From Sambucus nigra (taxonomy: Eukaryota > Streptophyta > Magnoliopsida > Dipsacales > Adoxaceae), in the NCBI GenBank assembly GCA_949130495.1, contig OX422215.1, forward strand, positions 528,347,755-528,411,754: DNA of 64,000 nt, written 5' to 3'. Every line of letters begins with the position of its first letter. The stretch's first letter is position 1. A model generated the notes under the pieces. The model was not told the DNA's origin, made no database searches, and worked only from the letters and a program-made list of their open reading frames with translations. Positions 12,415 through 24,379 of the stretch are shown piece after piece. Made by a program: the position numbers and the translations under genes.

Positions 12415-14152
12415 ATGTGTTAGTGTTTGCATACTTTAGCTTTTGTACTTCATGCTATATTCACATGCTAAATGTATGCTTGTTTAGTCATTTTCTAGTC
12501 ATTGCCTTATTTCATATCACATGCTATAAATTATGACTTGTTTATCTTTTTGTATTATATTTTGTGTTTGTATTAATTGAAAAATATAAAAAGATTTTTG
12601 TTTATCATTTGTGTTTTACTTATTTCATTTAAGCTTAATGAAAAATACAAATGATTTTTGTTTATTCTTTTGAGTATATATCTTTATTTTTGGTTAAAAA
12701 TGTCAAAAAACTCAAAAAGATTTTATTTTGTGTGTATTTTAGTTTGACACACTTTATGTGGCATATATTTGTGTTTGAATCCCATCTTTTACGCTCCCAT
12801 GTGGCTAGAACTTTTGGTTTAGATTTTCAATCCTTAAAATGTTCTTTACCATGTTTTATATGGAGCAGTTGGATTTTGTATTGCTTAAATGGATTCTATT
12901 TTTATATGCCTCTTTTCACACATGCACGAGCTCTTTTGAAATCTTAATGTCACATGTTATATTTGATCTTTTTGAGGTGTTCTCCTACCAATCTAGTCAT
13001 CTACTTATCAATGACTTAGGAGGACTAGTGCATGTCAAAATCCGTTGCATGTGAGATTTGTGTGAAACATGAAAAACATGATAAATAAATGTGCACGGGG
13101 AACGGCTCCGAAAGGATGTATTAAATCCTTTGCGATAGTAAGCCACCGTTTATTGGATCTAAAAGAAATACGTGATCCAAAGGCCTAAAAACAGAATATT
13201 TGGAATTAAAAAGAAAACAATTGCCAAGGCCTATGTTTGTTTGATATATTCATTCAAAAGCAAAAGAATATATATGCTTCTTGAGGGAGAATTGGATGGT
13301 ATATCAACGGTTTGCACAATGTCCGTTTATCCTAGTTGTCTTTAATGTCATGACTCTATTTGGTTTGTAGAATCATCATCATGCTAGGCTTGTATGCATT
13401 GTGTATGCTTGTTCATTGAGTTCAATCTTCATATTGTCACATGAGGTTATATTTAAATGTGATAAAGTTTGCAATCAAATGAGAACTCCGTGAATGTTTA
13501 TTAAGTCTTTGGGTCTAAATTTAATTGTTGCTAGTTCACACCCCAACACTTACGTTTCCATATGACACATTTTTTCCATACGAGTGTGCAAACTTATTGT
13601 ATTTTGTGTTATATGTGTGTTTATATCTTTATTTATATGCAAGTGCTTCATTGGTATATTTCTAGTTTATATATATATGATATTTGTTTTGTCTTTGCCT
13701 ATGCTTTTATTACCCATATGCTTTCATGTCTTATCACTTTAAGCTTCAACTTGCTTTTATGTTTATTAGTTCTTTATCCTTTGCCTATTCCTGAACAAAA
13801 AGAGGGAGAATGATGATTGGGGGAGAAATGGTATCTAATCCTATTATTATCATATCTTAGTTTGGGGGAGATGTATCTTAAGGGGAGACGTCTTTCTAAG
13901 TAGGTCATGTGTTTGATAAAGGGGAGAATTAATTTAGGGGGAGTAATTAATTAAAATTGCATTTAATACTTTGATATTCCCTATGCATTTGATGAGTTTG
14001 CTTAAGTGTGCAGGATTTCTTCTAAAGCGGCATTGTTTAATAGCAAAGCGTTTAATCCTTGGGTTGAGTCAAGTTTGGGTGGGTTATGTTTTGAGTCTAG
14101 TGAGCTTGACGACCCTTTAGGATTTTTGTTTGGTTTTTGTCCTAGAATAGCC
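12415..14152 (+). other. Non-coding 3' region of gag-only copia, pol absent
   Basis: About 1.74 kb of T-rich sequence after gag. The longest open frames are under 100 codons and show no pol motifs. From 13800 to 13955 it has a series of purine runs (GAGGGAGAA, GGGGGAGAAA, GGGGGAGA, AAGGGGAGA, AAAGGGGAGAA, AGGGGGAG) resembling extra polypurine tracts. The related minus-strand copia has the same kind of purine-rich pieces next to its 3' LTR. Confidence 0.75.
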
Positions 14153-14163
14153 AAAGGGGGAGA
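14153..14163 (+). other. Polypurine tract of gag-only copia
   Basis: AAAGGGGGAGA two bases before the 3' LTR. The surrounding AGAATAGCCAAAGGGGGAG is the same, on the opposite strand, at the 3' LTR of the minus-strand copia near 25500. Confidence 0.9.
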
Positions 14164-14165
14164 TT

Positions 14166-15778
14166 TGTAAGGACACAAATTTCCAATTGAGTCCATATAT
14201 AGTTTTGGCTCAATTCCGGACAAAAACATTTATTCATAGGATAGTATGTAATTGTAATACTCTCAAGCCTATGAAGTGTTTGTTGAAGACGTAGCGGCAA
14301 AGAGTATAAAGCTTCATAAAAAATGCCGGTTTGTGTGCCTCGTTTCTACGTCATCAACCATAGTTCCATGCTCCCAAGGTATGAATGCAATATTAATTAT
14401 ATAGGAGCTTGGAACAAAGTTTATTGGGTGTTAGGTTTTGTAAAAAACTGCATTTTTGTTTTAAGAAAGAATTAATTAGAACTTTAAATAAAAGTTTATA
14501 AAGTTTTCTGGGCTTAAACAAGAATATTCAAACTTTCTGGTTTTTCGTTCGATAGAGTCGTTCGAACGAGATTGTCGTTCGAACGAACCTGCCAACGAGT
14601 TCCCACCAAAGTATACTGGTCCGTCATTCGAAATGTCGTTCGAACGAGATTGTTCGTTCTAACGAGATTTCCAACGAGATTCTAACGAGTTCAATCTGGA
14701 ACGTCGTTAGAAGTCTCGTTCGAACGAGATTTCGTTCGAACGAAATGTCGTTCGAACGAGATGCCAGGCGGGAACAGTTTTTGGCAGTTTTGCACCCACT
14801 TCCCCACTTGGTTTTTAACCAACTTTTTCAGTCTTTAATATGTGTGGGAAGAACATTTTCTAATCTAACTTTTCCATCCTAGTTTATCTCTTAGAAAGAG
14901 TTTGAGAGCAAAAATTGTTTAGGAAAATGTTCATGTTTTGAGTGAGATTTTTAGAAAAAAATTTCTATCACTCTAGTGTTTACACCCAAATGAGTTTATT
15001 CCAAGTTCTTATATACTTATCAATTGCTTGGAGTTTGGCACCGATTTTCTCTACATCGAATTGAATAGAAGTTTTGGGTTTTACTTCCACCACCCACAAA
15101 GAAAGAAGAAGTGTTTCTATGTTAATTTACCCACACGGAGAAAGGCTCCATGCTCGGGTGACGGTGACCATATAAAGTCCTATCGGTGGATTCCGAGAAC
15201 ACGGTGGTGTTCCAAGGTTATTCACTAGGAAGTGGTTTCTACAAAAAGAAGCGTCGAGGCTTGAGAGGGATCAAGTCGTGCGTTGTAAGTCTATCTGTCT
15301 TGTAATTGTAATTCCGTATCTAGTGGATTTGTGGCTAGGGCCGTCCGAGGTTGTTTCCCGTCTTGGGTTTTTCCTCGTACATCGCAGTGTAGTGTGATTG
15401 GTTTATTTTATCTTGCTTAAATAGTTTAGAACGCATGCGTAGGATAATTCAAGATAAAATTCTATTTAAATTATCACACTCACTTTAATTGGGGCTAGAT
15501 TAAATATTGGGTAAAATTTATATAATTCAAGTCATTTACTAAAATTTGGTTTCTCCTAATTTGCTAATCTTGATAAATATGACTTAGGCAAATTCTAGGA
15601 CTTGGATTAATTAATTGGTTTAAGTGAATATATTAATTGATTATTTTTACTTCACTTGGTGTAATTTTAATTTGTTTAAGGAATTAAAATTGTTGTTGTT
15701 TTAAAGTTGAACCATTACATTTGTTACGCTTCCGCATGATCTCTTGAGTATATATAAAAGGAAATTATAACTTTTTCA
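14166..15778 (+). repeat. 3' LTR of gag-only copia
   Basis: 1613 bp, nearly identical to the 5' LTR. The main difference is one extra 32-bp unit with two TTCGAA palindromes at about 14731-14762. Followed by TAACC (15779-15783), the right target-site duplication. Confidence 0.93.
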
Positions 15779-17814
15779 TAACCCTCGTTAATGAGCTAAC
15801 GCAACCACATACACATAGAAACTCAACTCTACTAGGTCACATGTAATATTATTACGATATAAGCGTATATACACACACTATTATAATCGATCAATTTTTA
15901 CGTTAGCCCAAACTCCTAAGGCCCCCAAGTATAGATATAGTCACACCTATAACTCTTACTAGGACTACTCACTATCACTAAAGTCCATCCCAAATGATAA
16001 TAGTATGATTTCTCATGGCTACACCTCTAGGTATTATCACTCACCTAACTTATGTAAGTACATCTAATATACAAACTACTCCAATCCTAGAATTTTTTAC
16101 TTAATCCTAGTTTTACCAAAGGAGAAACACCATACTAATACCCAAAGGATAAACACCATACTAATAACTCACCAAGACCTTAATAAGCCCAACCAAATCA
16201 TCCAATTTTCTAAACTTTTAATTGTCCATAAAACAATCCATCCTACTCTGGATTCTATAACTCATATCTCGTCATTAATTTAACCCATACAAATCCAATG
16301 AGGTCAAAATAACCAACTATCCAAGAACGCAAACCATAACCTCAAAATAATAATATACAATCACTTATTCAAGTATTAATAACCTAAAGTGCAAACTAAC
16401 CTAACCTTATGCCTCGAACTCCAACAAACCAATCACAACACAAAGTCAACCCAAAATCACCAACCCATAATTCTAGCCTTGTGCACTCTTGGTAAATATT
16501 CATAAGAAATTCCTAAAAAAAATCTAAGAATATGAAACCAGCATCCACGTGCTCATAACTGAGCTTTCTATAATTCTAGGGCATCGAACGATCAAGCCTC
16601 AGGGTCTATTGATTAAGGGTACCTCTACTAGGGTCCTTCTTCTACCTATAAATTTTGACCTAAAAAACGTCCATTAAAGCCACTACAACTCCCAAATCTT
16701 ATACAAACCAAGCCTCCTTCATATATATAATTTTCCCAACATCAATATAAGCATATATCAAACAATTATGTACAATTAAATGCTATTTAAAGGGTAAATT
16801 TCAAATTAAACACGAAAACCCTATATTTACAAAATCTCTTCAAAATTATTCCACTTTACATACTATTGTTCAATTAACATGGGAATTTTGATGGATTACC
16901 AATATATAACCAAGTTCTAACAATTTTATAACCAATATAACTTAAATTCCGGATGAAATCAACCAATTTCAAATTATGCCATTAATAAGATATTATCTCA
17001 ATTTAAGTTAATTCTCAATTTATCTAATTAATCATCTCAATTAGATTATAATTTAAATTAGGTTTAGATTTGAATGAATATGAATATCATAACATAAAAA
17101 CAATTAAAATCAAACTCTAAATAAACTTGCCATACGCCAACTCTGAGAATTCAAGCCTCAAATATCTTATCTCCCTTGAGTGCCTCCTATTTTCTTAGCC
17201 TCTTAGGGTTTCTCCCATGTTCCAAATACATTTTAGATTTAGTCTTTTAATCCTATAAATCTACTTCCCACTAAATTATGCATTGTCCCAACCTAAGCCC
17301 CAACCCAATGAGCCCAAATAATATTCTAAATGGTCTAAAACTCCACCCAAGTCATGTACCAAGCCAATGGGATTAAACCCTAATATATTAAGTTAAATAA
17401 GACATTCTAAATGTTGCAAAATTCATTTTGAGATACACCAAATTTATTAAATTTATTTGTCTCATCGACTTATGTTATAACCCGATATAAGTTGAATTAA
17501 TTAAAACCTAATTATTAATTAATTTTGTGCTACTCGATATTATAAGAAACTACTTCACAATCGTTGGGATTCGATACCGTGGGGATAATCCAAACAAGGA
17601 AACCTTCGACACCTAGTACCTGAATATTCCATAGTCGCACATATTACTAAATCACTTCCGATAATTTATTTAATGAATTATCATTTTTTAAGTCTGATAT
17701 AAAATATGTATAATATAACACATATAAATATAAATCGCGACATCACATGTCACATCAATCCCACATAATTAATTTTTATAATTAAATAATGCACCGAAAA
17801 TACGGGTTATTACA

Positions 17815-19243
17815 AATACCAATTGAGTATATATGATTAAACAATATTTGTTTACTCTAAAATAAACCTAGAGGGGGTTGAATGGGTTTGATTGCACAAC
17901 CTGACCAATTTTTTATTCAATACAAAAATTCTTTCCATTTTAGTTGTCCTAGATCATGAAAACACTAGGTGATGAGATGTAAACTTTAGATCAACAACAC
18001 AATGAGTTTAATTAGGCAAATATAGTATAAATAACTAGAAACAAACGTCTAATTCCAATTTTAGATAATTACATTAGATATAAATATGATATACGTGTAG
18101 TTTATGATCAAAGTGTTAAATTGAACAATTATAAATCATAAGCAATCCACAAGACATATTTTATGAATAAAAATCCCAACCAAGGAGTAAAAAACCTCGA
18201 CGCACTCAAATTTCTATCTCTACTTGAAAAGAGTTTTTACACAAAGCAGGAATGTATCTCTCACTCATGCCCTCACAAGTAGTTACATATGGACTTCAAA
18301 ATTTTCCCCATATAACACGAAAATCCACCTTGAGCTCCACAAACTCAATACGAAATTCCATTATTCTCCTTGGAATCATGCCAAGCTACAATTCCTCTAA
18401 GGAATGGAAACACCTCCAATTTTAGATCTATAAGTGATAAATCATACAATTGAAAGTCAAGTAGTTTGAATTGAATAGGCTAGTGTATATCTAAACCTAA
18501 AACATTCTCAACTCTCTCTCAGATTGAAAGATTAAATATAGATATAAGTTGAATGAATTTTTGAGGGAACAAGTGAAATTTTGTGATATAGAAGCAATCA
18601 AGGGCTCTCAATGTTGAAAATGGACTCAGAAGTGTTTTTAAATTATGAGGTTTTCAATTTTTTTAAAATGAGAGGGAAATGGACCTATTTATAGAATTTT
18701 TTCAAAAATATGCTCCGTTGTTCGTACGGTTGACTTTTGTCATGTGCACGAATTTAATCAATGATGAATCGTGCTTACAGCCATGTGCGGAGAAATTCCT
18801 TATCGCACAAACGAAGATGTGCGCATGATTTCAATTTGAACCGTGAGAACGAATTGAGGGATGGAAATAACAGAAACATCAAACAATTAACTTTAAGTTA
18901 GGTCTCTTCCAAAAAAAGATTTACACAACACTACTGAGTAAGAATTCACTTGTCCATCCATTTTAAAAGACCCATTTTGATAAAACGTGCAAGTGTGTGT
19001 AGCCTTAAATTCAATCCGCAAACCTACCAAAAGGATACTCTTCAAAGTATGTGACAATGGAAGTCTTGTGTTGTAGAGTGGCTTGCATTATCTTAAAATT
19101 TAAAAGTCCATCTATTCCAAATGAATGCACCTCACTCTATGTATCAAGCCTATGTGGCCCTAATGACTCAATGACTTAAATGTTTTGTCACGAAATTTAG
19201 CCAATTTTTATATATAAAAATTGCAATACAAAATATTACATTT
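17815..19243 (-). repeat. Probable copia LTR remnant with truncated primer-binding site
   Basis: Read on the minus strand, the sequence ends ...ATATATACTCA at 17824, followed by ATTGGTAT, which looks like the first part of a TGGTATCAGAGC primer-binding site. It is cut off by the family B LTR start at 17814. A possible LTR start TGTAATATTTTG lies at 19243. The piece contains a perfect 22-bp palindrome at 19202-19223. No coding sequence is seen. Length of about 1.4 kb fits the other copia LTRs here; family membership is uncertain. Confidence 0.4.
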
Positions 19244-21599
19244 TCAAATAGTAGTATCTTACTTTAACAATCTCAAGTTATGTTATCATCTATGCATCTC
19301 TAGCATAACAAACTTTAATATTACCAAGTCATAGTTATATATATACGACTCTAGTATATTTCATTTTAACATTTTTAATTCATAGTATCAAGGTATATAT
19401 ATTCAGTGCAAAACATATCTAGTACAATCATCTTAGGGTACAAATTAATGGAAAATGACATAATACATAATGCCCGTGAGTATACTCAACTCACATCAAA
19501 TCAAATAGGGCTACTCGTGGCCCCCCAAAAAAATGTGAAGGCCTATCCCTATTGCCTTCGTGGATCACTCGTTCCCCTATAAACTGAAAGCAACAAAAGA
19601 AAGGGAAATTCCTACGCCATCAGACCAAATGCACGAGCCCATACCTAAGGCTAGAAGAGAGGATCTGGACCCATTATCCCGCTCAGGAGATGAGTACATC
19701 AGCATATAGGATCGAGCTAGATAGGTTATGGGTATATCCCACCTCTATCATCGGGGATACCACACACAGTCAACGCCGTATGCGCCCTATTAAATTTCTA
19801 CTAGTAGGTTACCCACGAGCACTTACATACACACCCCTAATATGATTGCACATATAGAAAATGACCCAGCAACAAAAACCTACTCAAGGTTTACACATAA
19901 GTTATTTTACTTTAATGTTATTATTAGGATTTAACATTAACCATTATATAAATTTTAATCAGAATGCCAGAGGTTATTAAACTAGGTATCATCCCGCAAC
20001 ATAATATTCATAAACTTATTTCCCAACATATAACAAACTTATTTGGTGTTTTATTCAATCTTGTTTATTACATGATTTACTCAATCGTTAGATGTTACTA
20101 GACACTATAAACTTTGGCCCAAACCCCAAGGTCCCCAAACGTAAATACTAATCCCCATACCTACTAATTTGTAACTTATTTTAATTATCCAAAAGATGCC
20201 CAAATGATCCTAGCTTTAAACCCCACGTAACCAGCCCTTCTTCGAGCCCCATGTAACCAACCCTTCTTAAAACCTAGGATCGATTCGATGGGCCCAGTGG
20301 AATGTCTTTATTTTTTCCTTTGTCTATGATGGCCATAACCAACCCTTCTTCAAACCTACAACCTCCAATATACCAAATTGGTCATTCCCATTAAGATATA
20401 ATCAACACATAAGAGTTAGAGACAAGTTTAAATAAGCTTTAGATTATAAAAATACGATTAAAGATCAAATTACAGAATTTAGAACATTAACCGTAAGTTT
20501 ATGATCTGTATAAGATTGATCCAATTAACCTATGAATTATAACCATCATGATTCACACCTAACACTTTATAAGTCTTATTATAATGATTCTAATCTTAAT
20601 TTGTTGATTTATTAACAAAGTTACATAAGTTCTTCAAATACAAAACTAAGGTTCTTATGTTATTAAATCTTAATAATAAATTCATGTTTAATTATGAACT
20701 AAAATCAGATTATTAGATTATATTTGCAGATTCCAACATATTAGTATTACTATAACACAAATATAATCATATACTAATACAAAATAGAGTTTTCGTGGGA
20801 TCATTGTTGACTTAATCCCCATTTACCCCAAATCTCCAATGCCAAATCCCCAATTCTTCAAGCTAGGGTTTCCTCCTCCTCTTCCTTAGTATCTAGGGAT
20901 CTCCCACTATGTTGTGAGTTTTTTAGTTTATGTTAATTAGGTTATTAAAATCATCAAACTCGGAATTAGGGTTAAGACCCAAAGTACCCTCGACTGAAAA
21001 GGCTCAAAACAAGTCCTAAATAGCCTAAAACTTGTTCTGACACATATACCAACCCAACAGACTAAAACTGCAATATTATTGGCTTATATGGTACTTTACA
21101 AATATCTCGAGAATCCACTCGAGAGATAACATATTCTATAAGTCAATTATCTTGTTAAATCGATTAATTATTCAAAACTGGTAGCTTAAGTTTAAATCTT
21201 AATTATTAATTAATTAAATTATTACTCAGTATTTTAAGAACCTACTTCAAGATCAGTGGGATCCGATGCTGAGGGAATAATCCAAACAATCAAACTACCG
21301 ATACTTAGTCCCTCACCATCCATATATTCCCATGATCCTAAGTCAATTAAATATTTATCTTACTGAATTATTATGAGTCTGCCAACATCTACAGTAATAT
21401 CAGTCCAATCAACATATAACTCAATTACTTCATACAACATATGTAACATGTCAACATCATATATCCATTTACTAAATGACATATCAAAAGTCCAACATCT
21501 CAATTCAGAAATGACAAAACACATGTCGTATGAAAATAAAAATAGTTCAATAATAAACTTAACAATTAATTAAATTCCATAAAAATATGGGATATTACA
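19244..21599 (-). repeat. Family B long LTR, second copy, truncated
   Basis: On the minus strand it starts TGTAATATCCCATA at 21599. It matches the LTR at 7478-17814 in several blocks in the same order, with much divergence: the GAAGGC/GCCTTC hairpin at about 19537-19560, the ATCATCGGGG block near 19757, and the GATTATTCC...ATCGGATCCCACTGATC block near 21250-21290. The end expected next to a primer-binding site was not found, so the copy is probably truncated on its left. No coding capacity. Confidence 0.5.
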
Positions 21600-22953
21600 A
21601 AAAATAAGAGAGAGAGGAAGAAGACTTGTGGTTCAAGGAGGGTAACCGCTAGAGTGGGGTTCCCTAGACACTATAGCAGTAGTTTGGATATAGAAAGAAA
21701 GGTTAGCTAAACTATTTTGCAACTTCTTTTTTATTTAAAGAACCCTAGAACCTATTATTCTTTTCATATACATGACTACTATTTCTCAACATCAAACCTA
21801 GAGTACCTAAAACATAACCCTAAATCTTTTGAGAGTGATGATTCTTTAAGAGAGGAGAAGTGAACACTTTAATAAATAAGAGAAAGAAGGGAGATAATAC
21901 AATTTTCTTTTTATGTGGATTTGTGTGCAGCATAACAATGCTCTTTACGTCATTTCCAATACTGTGCAACTAGTTCTTTATTTATAGGAAAACTTTAGGG
22001 TTGGATTATCACTTGTGCGCCCGAGAATATTCTTTGTGAAAAATATCTCGAACATTTTGTCAGTTATCATTGTTTGTCATTATCTACCATAATTTTGTTT
22101 TTACAGGTGTGACACTTGGTGTAGTAGTTGATAAAAAGGCAATCTTGTCAGCCACTAGGCAAAAAAGTGATATTTTGTCTTTTAGTAAAAATACTTGTTA
22201 TGCAATTTTTGAAATATTGTGAGCAAACCTGAGGGTCACTCGTCACTTGTGACTTTAAAGTTATATGCAAGCATCTCTGTGGTTGCTCACCATTTTGTAT
22301 GAGTTACTTAGTGATACGTGATATGTGAGAGCGACCCTTTAAACCTCTCGCACTACTATTATCTCTTTCTCAATCTATTAAAGTGCTTGAGTCTAAGCTT
22401 ACTCATCAAGGCTTACCTCTTAGCCTCTAAACCAAAACTCTTAAAAGATTCCAAAACTTCTCGGTTGCTAAATCTCCAAGGCCTCTTGGTAAGTTAACTT
22501 ATCAAAGATAAAGATAAAAATGTTAATGAGATGAACTCCTCATGCACTTGCTTTTGTGATTTATGAGGGACTGCTCATTCGTTCCTCTATATTATTGATG
22601 AGGGTTGTTCGTCCACTATATTTTCCTCACTATTATGGAAGTGCTCATGTTTATCTTTTAGTTAATGAATATTTTCTCATGAAAATTTTATAGTTCATTT
22701 GTTTTGTGCTCGTGCCCTTCAAGTAACTAAGGGTTTGATCGTGTACCCCTATACATTAGCCTCATTGTCACTGTTATTCATTAATCATTATCCCTTTTTT
22801 GAACTAATGATACCCTTTCGTATTCTATGGGCGTAAATACCCATGAACCTTTTCAAAAGTGGCGGGAAATCATACTTTTGTTGAGTGATAAAGGTATTAG
22901 TTTAGGGTCTCTGAGATCTTATCCAAAGAAGATGTTAAAACTAAAATCCCTAA
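21600..22953. other. Unassigned non-coding stretch
   Basis: About 1.35 kb with no recognisable gene, LTR boundary or RNA. It starts with a purine-rich run (GAGAGAGAGGAAGAAGA) and becomes T-rich. It may be the 5' flank of the plant-mobile-domain-like pseudogene that follows. Confidence 0.4.
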
Positions 22954-23806
22954 GAGTCTAGATGGGTCAGGTTTAAGAGTCACTGGTCACTTAGTTGATT
23001 TCTTTATGACCTTTCTATCTAGATGTTTATTTCCTAACATAACTAGTGACTCTCCTCGTGAGTTTTTGGTCGACCTAGCCGTTTTCCTTTCTTATGGTAG
23101 GAATGTGTTTTTAGTTATAATCACTTTGGGTACCATGTATACTTGGTTGTACCGAGCACACATTGACAAGGAGAGATCCCATTGGTTCTATGATGTAGTT
23201 AATTTTTCAAAAACATTTATTTTAATGGGATTTTTATTCGAGCGATTCCCTAACAGGGCCCCAGAGCCTCTCTCGTTAGCAAAAAGTAATGATCACATCC
23301 CCAAATAGCATAAATTGACTACCAAAACTTCTATTAACCATCTTTTGGAAAACATCGAGGAGTTTTGATTTCTACCCAATGTAAAGAGAATGACTGACAT
23401 TTTTACTTGGAATTTCTTTCCTCCTGTTCGCATAAGGCCCTCATATGAATGCTGAATTTGTGAAGGAAACTCCATTAATTTTTGTGATGGCAGTCATATT
23501 CCCTTACATTCTACCGTCTTTGACTGAGTTAGGTCAAGTTGTGTAATTTTACCATTCCGATTAAGTGAAAAAGAAGTTGGGGTATGACCAAGATACTTTA
23601 TCTTCCAATTCACTTACTATATGCTTGACCTAACATCTTTAGAGGGTTCATATTTGAATTTTACCCTTGAGGGTATAGTGCTAAGATTTTATAAGCTTGG
23701 AAATATCCAGGTTGTTATTCGTGATTATTTGCCTACAATGAGTGGTACTTGGTTTATACTATGGCAACACCGAATACAAAGTATTAAAACATACATTCAA
23801 GGTTAA
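22954..23806 (+). pseudogene. Degenerate plant-mobile-domain-like coding relic
   Basis: An open frame with an ATG at 23006 gives 100 residues. Its pattern FLSRCLFPN...PREFLVDLAVFLSYGR..FLVIITLGTMYTWLYRA resembles the plant mobile domain (aminotransferase-like, PF10536), found in transposon-derived plant proteins. The frame is open upstream from about 22954 and ends at a TAG at 23306. Downstream fragments in other frames or behind stops (LPFRLSEKEVG near 23550; SLEGSYLNFTLEGIV at 23640) look like the rest of such a protein, so this is a broken gene with several stops and shifts. It could be a captured host gene or part of an old element. The assignment rests on sequence pattern only. Confidence 0.45.
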
Positions 23807-24379
23807 CTGTGAGATGCATATATTGAGGCTATTTCACCTTCAGACAAGTATCTGTCTAAACGCATTTGCAAAAAAATGGGCATTATAACCAAGTTATACG
23901 ACCTCATTTGAATTTTGTTATTTCAATTTGCGTTATTCCTATTCGTGAGGAAACTATTTTCTCAAAGCATCCCAGAGGGGATGCTAAATAAGGCAAGGCT
24001 AAGACCACATCAAAGAGGAAGCATTCAGACTTGGATATTTCAAAATTTAATTCCTACCAAAATACCTGGGTCCTCTTTATCCATGTCCTCAATCCAAACA
24101 TGAGTGATATAGATAAGTATAGTCTCGTCCTAATGGTACCCAATGGAAATCAACCTCGATCGTACCAATTGTAGAGTGTCGACCCCAGACGAAAATCATA
24201 TCATAATCCATCATACTCAAGGTCAAGGGATACATATTTTGGATACAGATGACCACCCTATCTCATTTTGGTTTTTATCCTGGAACCGAACACCGCACAA
24301 CTGCTCGTCCGGGATGATACCTCCATTTTCACTTCAGACGATACCTTCTATAAATATGTCCATCAAGGCGTGTAAAGAA
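23807..24379. other. Unassigned stretch before minus-strand copia
   Basis: About 570 bp without a convincing gene. Short open frames at 23915-24103 and 24143-24382 show no known motif; they may be the decayed end of the preceding pseudogene. The bases AAGAA at 24375-24379 would be the left target duplication of the copia element that begins at 24380; its partner lies outside the window. Confidence 0.4.

Larger units (their letters stand above)
8802..15778 (+). mobile_element. Complete gag-only Ty1/copia element (Sirevirus-like), non-autonomous
   Basis: A complete 6977-bp insertion: two LTRs (1582 and 1613 bp) that start TGTAAGGACAC and end TTTTCA, a TGGTATCAGAGC primer-binding site, a gag gene, a polypurine tract, and perfect TAACC duplications on both sides. 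After gag the 1.75 kb up to the polypurine tract has no protease, integrase, RT or RNase H, so the element cannot move itself. The two LTRs differ at roughly two dozen positions by eye plus a 32-bp expansion, so the insertion is fairly recent. Long coiled gag, long LTRs and repeated purine tracts before the 3' LTR suggest the Sirevirus group; that placement is an inference. A related element that still has pol lies on the minus strand at 24380-56911. Confidence 0.93.
7243..17814 (-). mobile_element. Remnant of second long-LTR Ty3-like element (family B), split by copia
   Basis: The complement reads, from right to left: an LTR starting TGTAATAACCCG at 17814, interrupted by the copia element at 8802-15778, and ending at 7478. 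A primer-binding site follows at 7466-7477, then a stub of internal sequence (7243-7465). The rest of the element is missing, replaced by the element to the left. Without the copia and one copy of its target duplication, the LTR is about 3.36 kb, similar to the other long LTRs here. No coding sequence is left. The LTR has a diverged relative at about 19244-21599. Confidence 0.55.
7478..17814 (-). repeat. 5' LTR of family B element, interrupted
   Basis: Two parts, 7478-8801 and 15784-17814, joined across the copia insertion. The terminal bases on the minus strand are TGTAATAACC... and ...GGTGTGTCA. Several blocks match the relative at 19244-21599 in the same order. Examples are a GAAGGC...GCCTTC hairpin near 8438-8460 (19537-19560 in the relative), an ATCATCGGGG(T/A)TACCA-like block, and a GATTATYCC...TCGxATCCCAxxGAT block near 17560-17600 (21240-21290). 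Confidence 0.55.
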
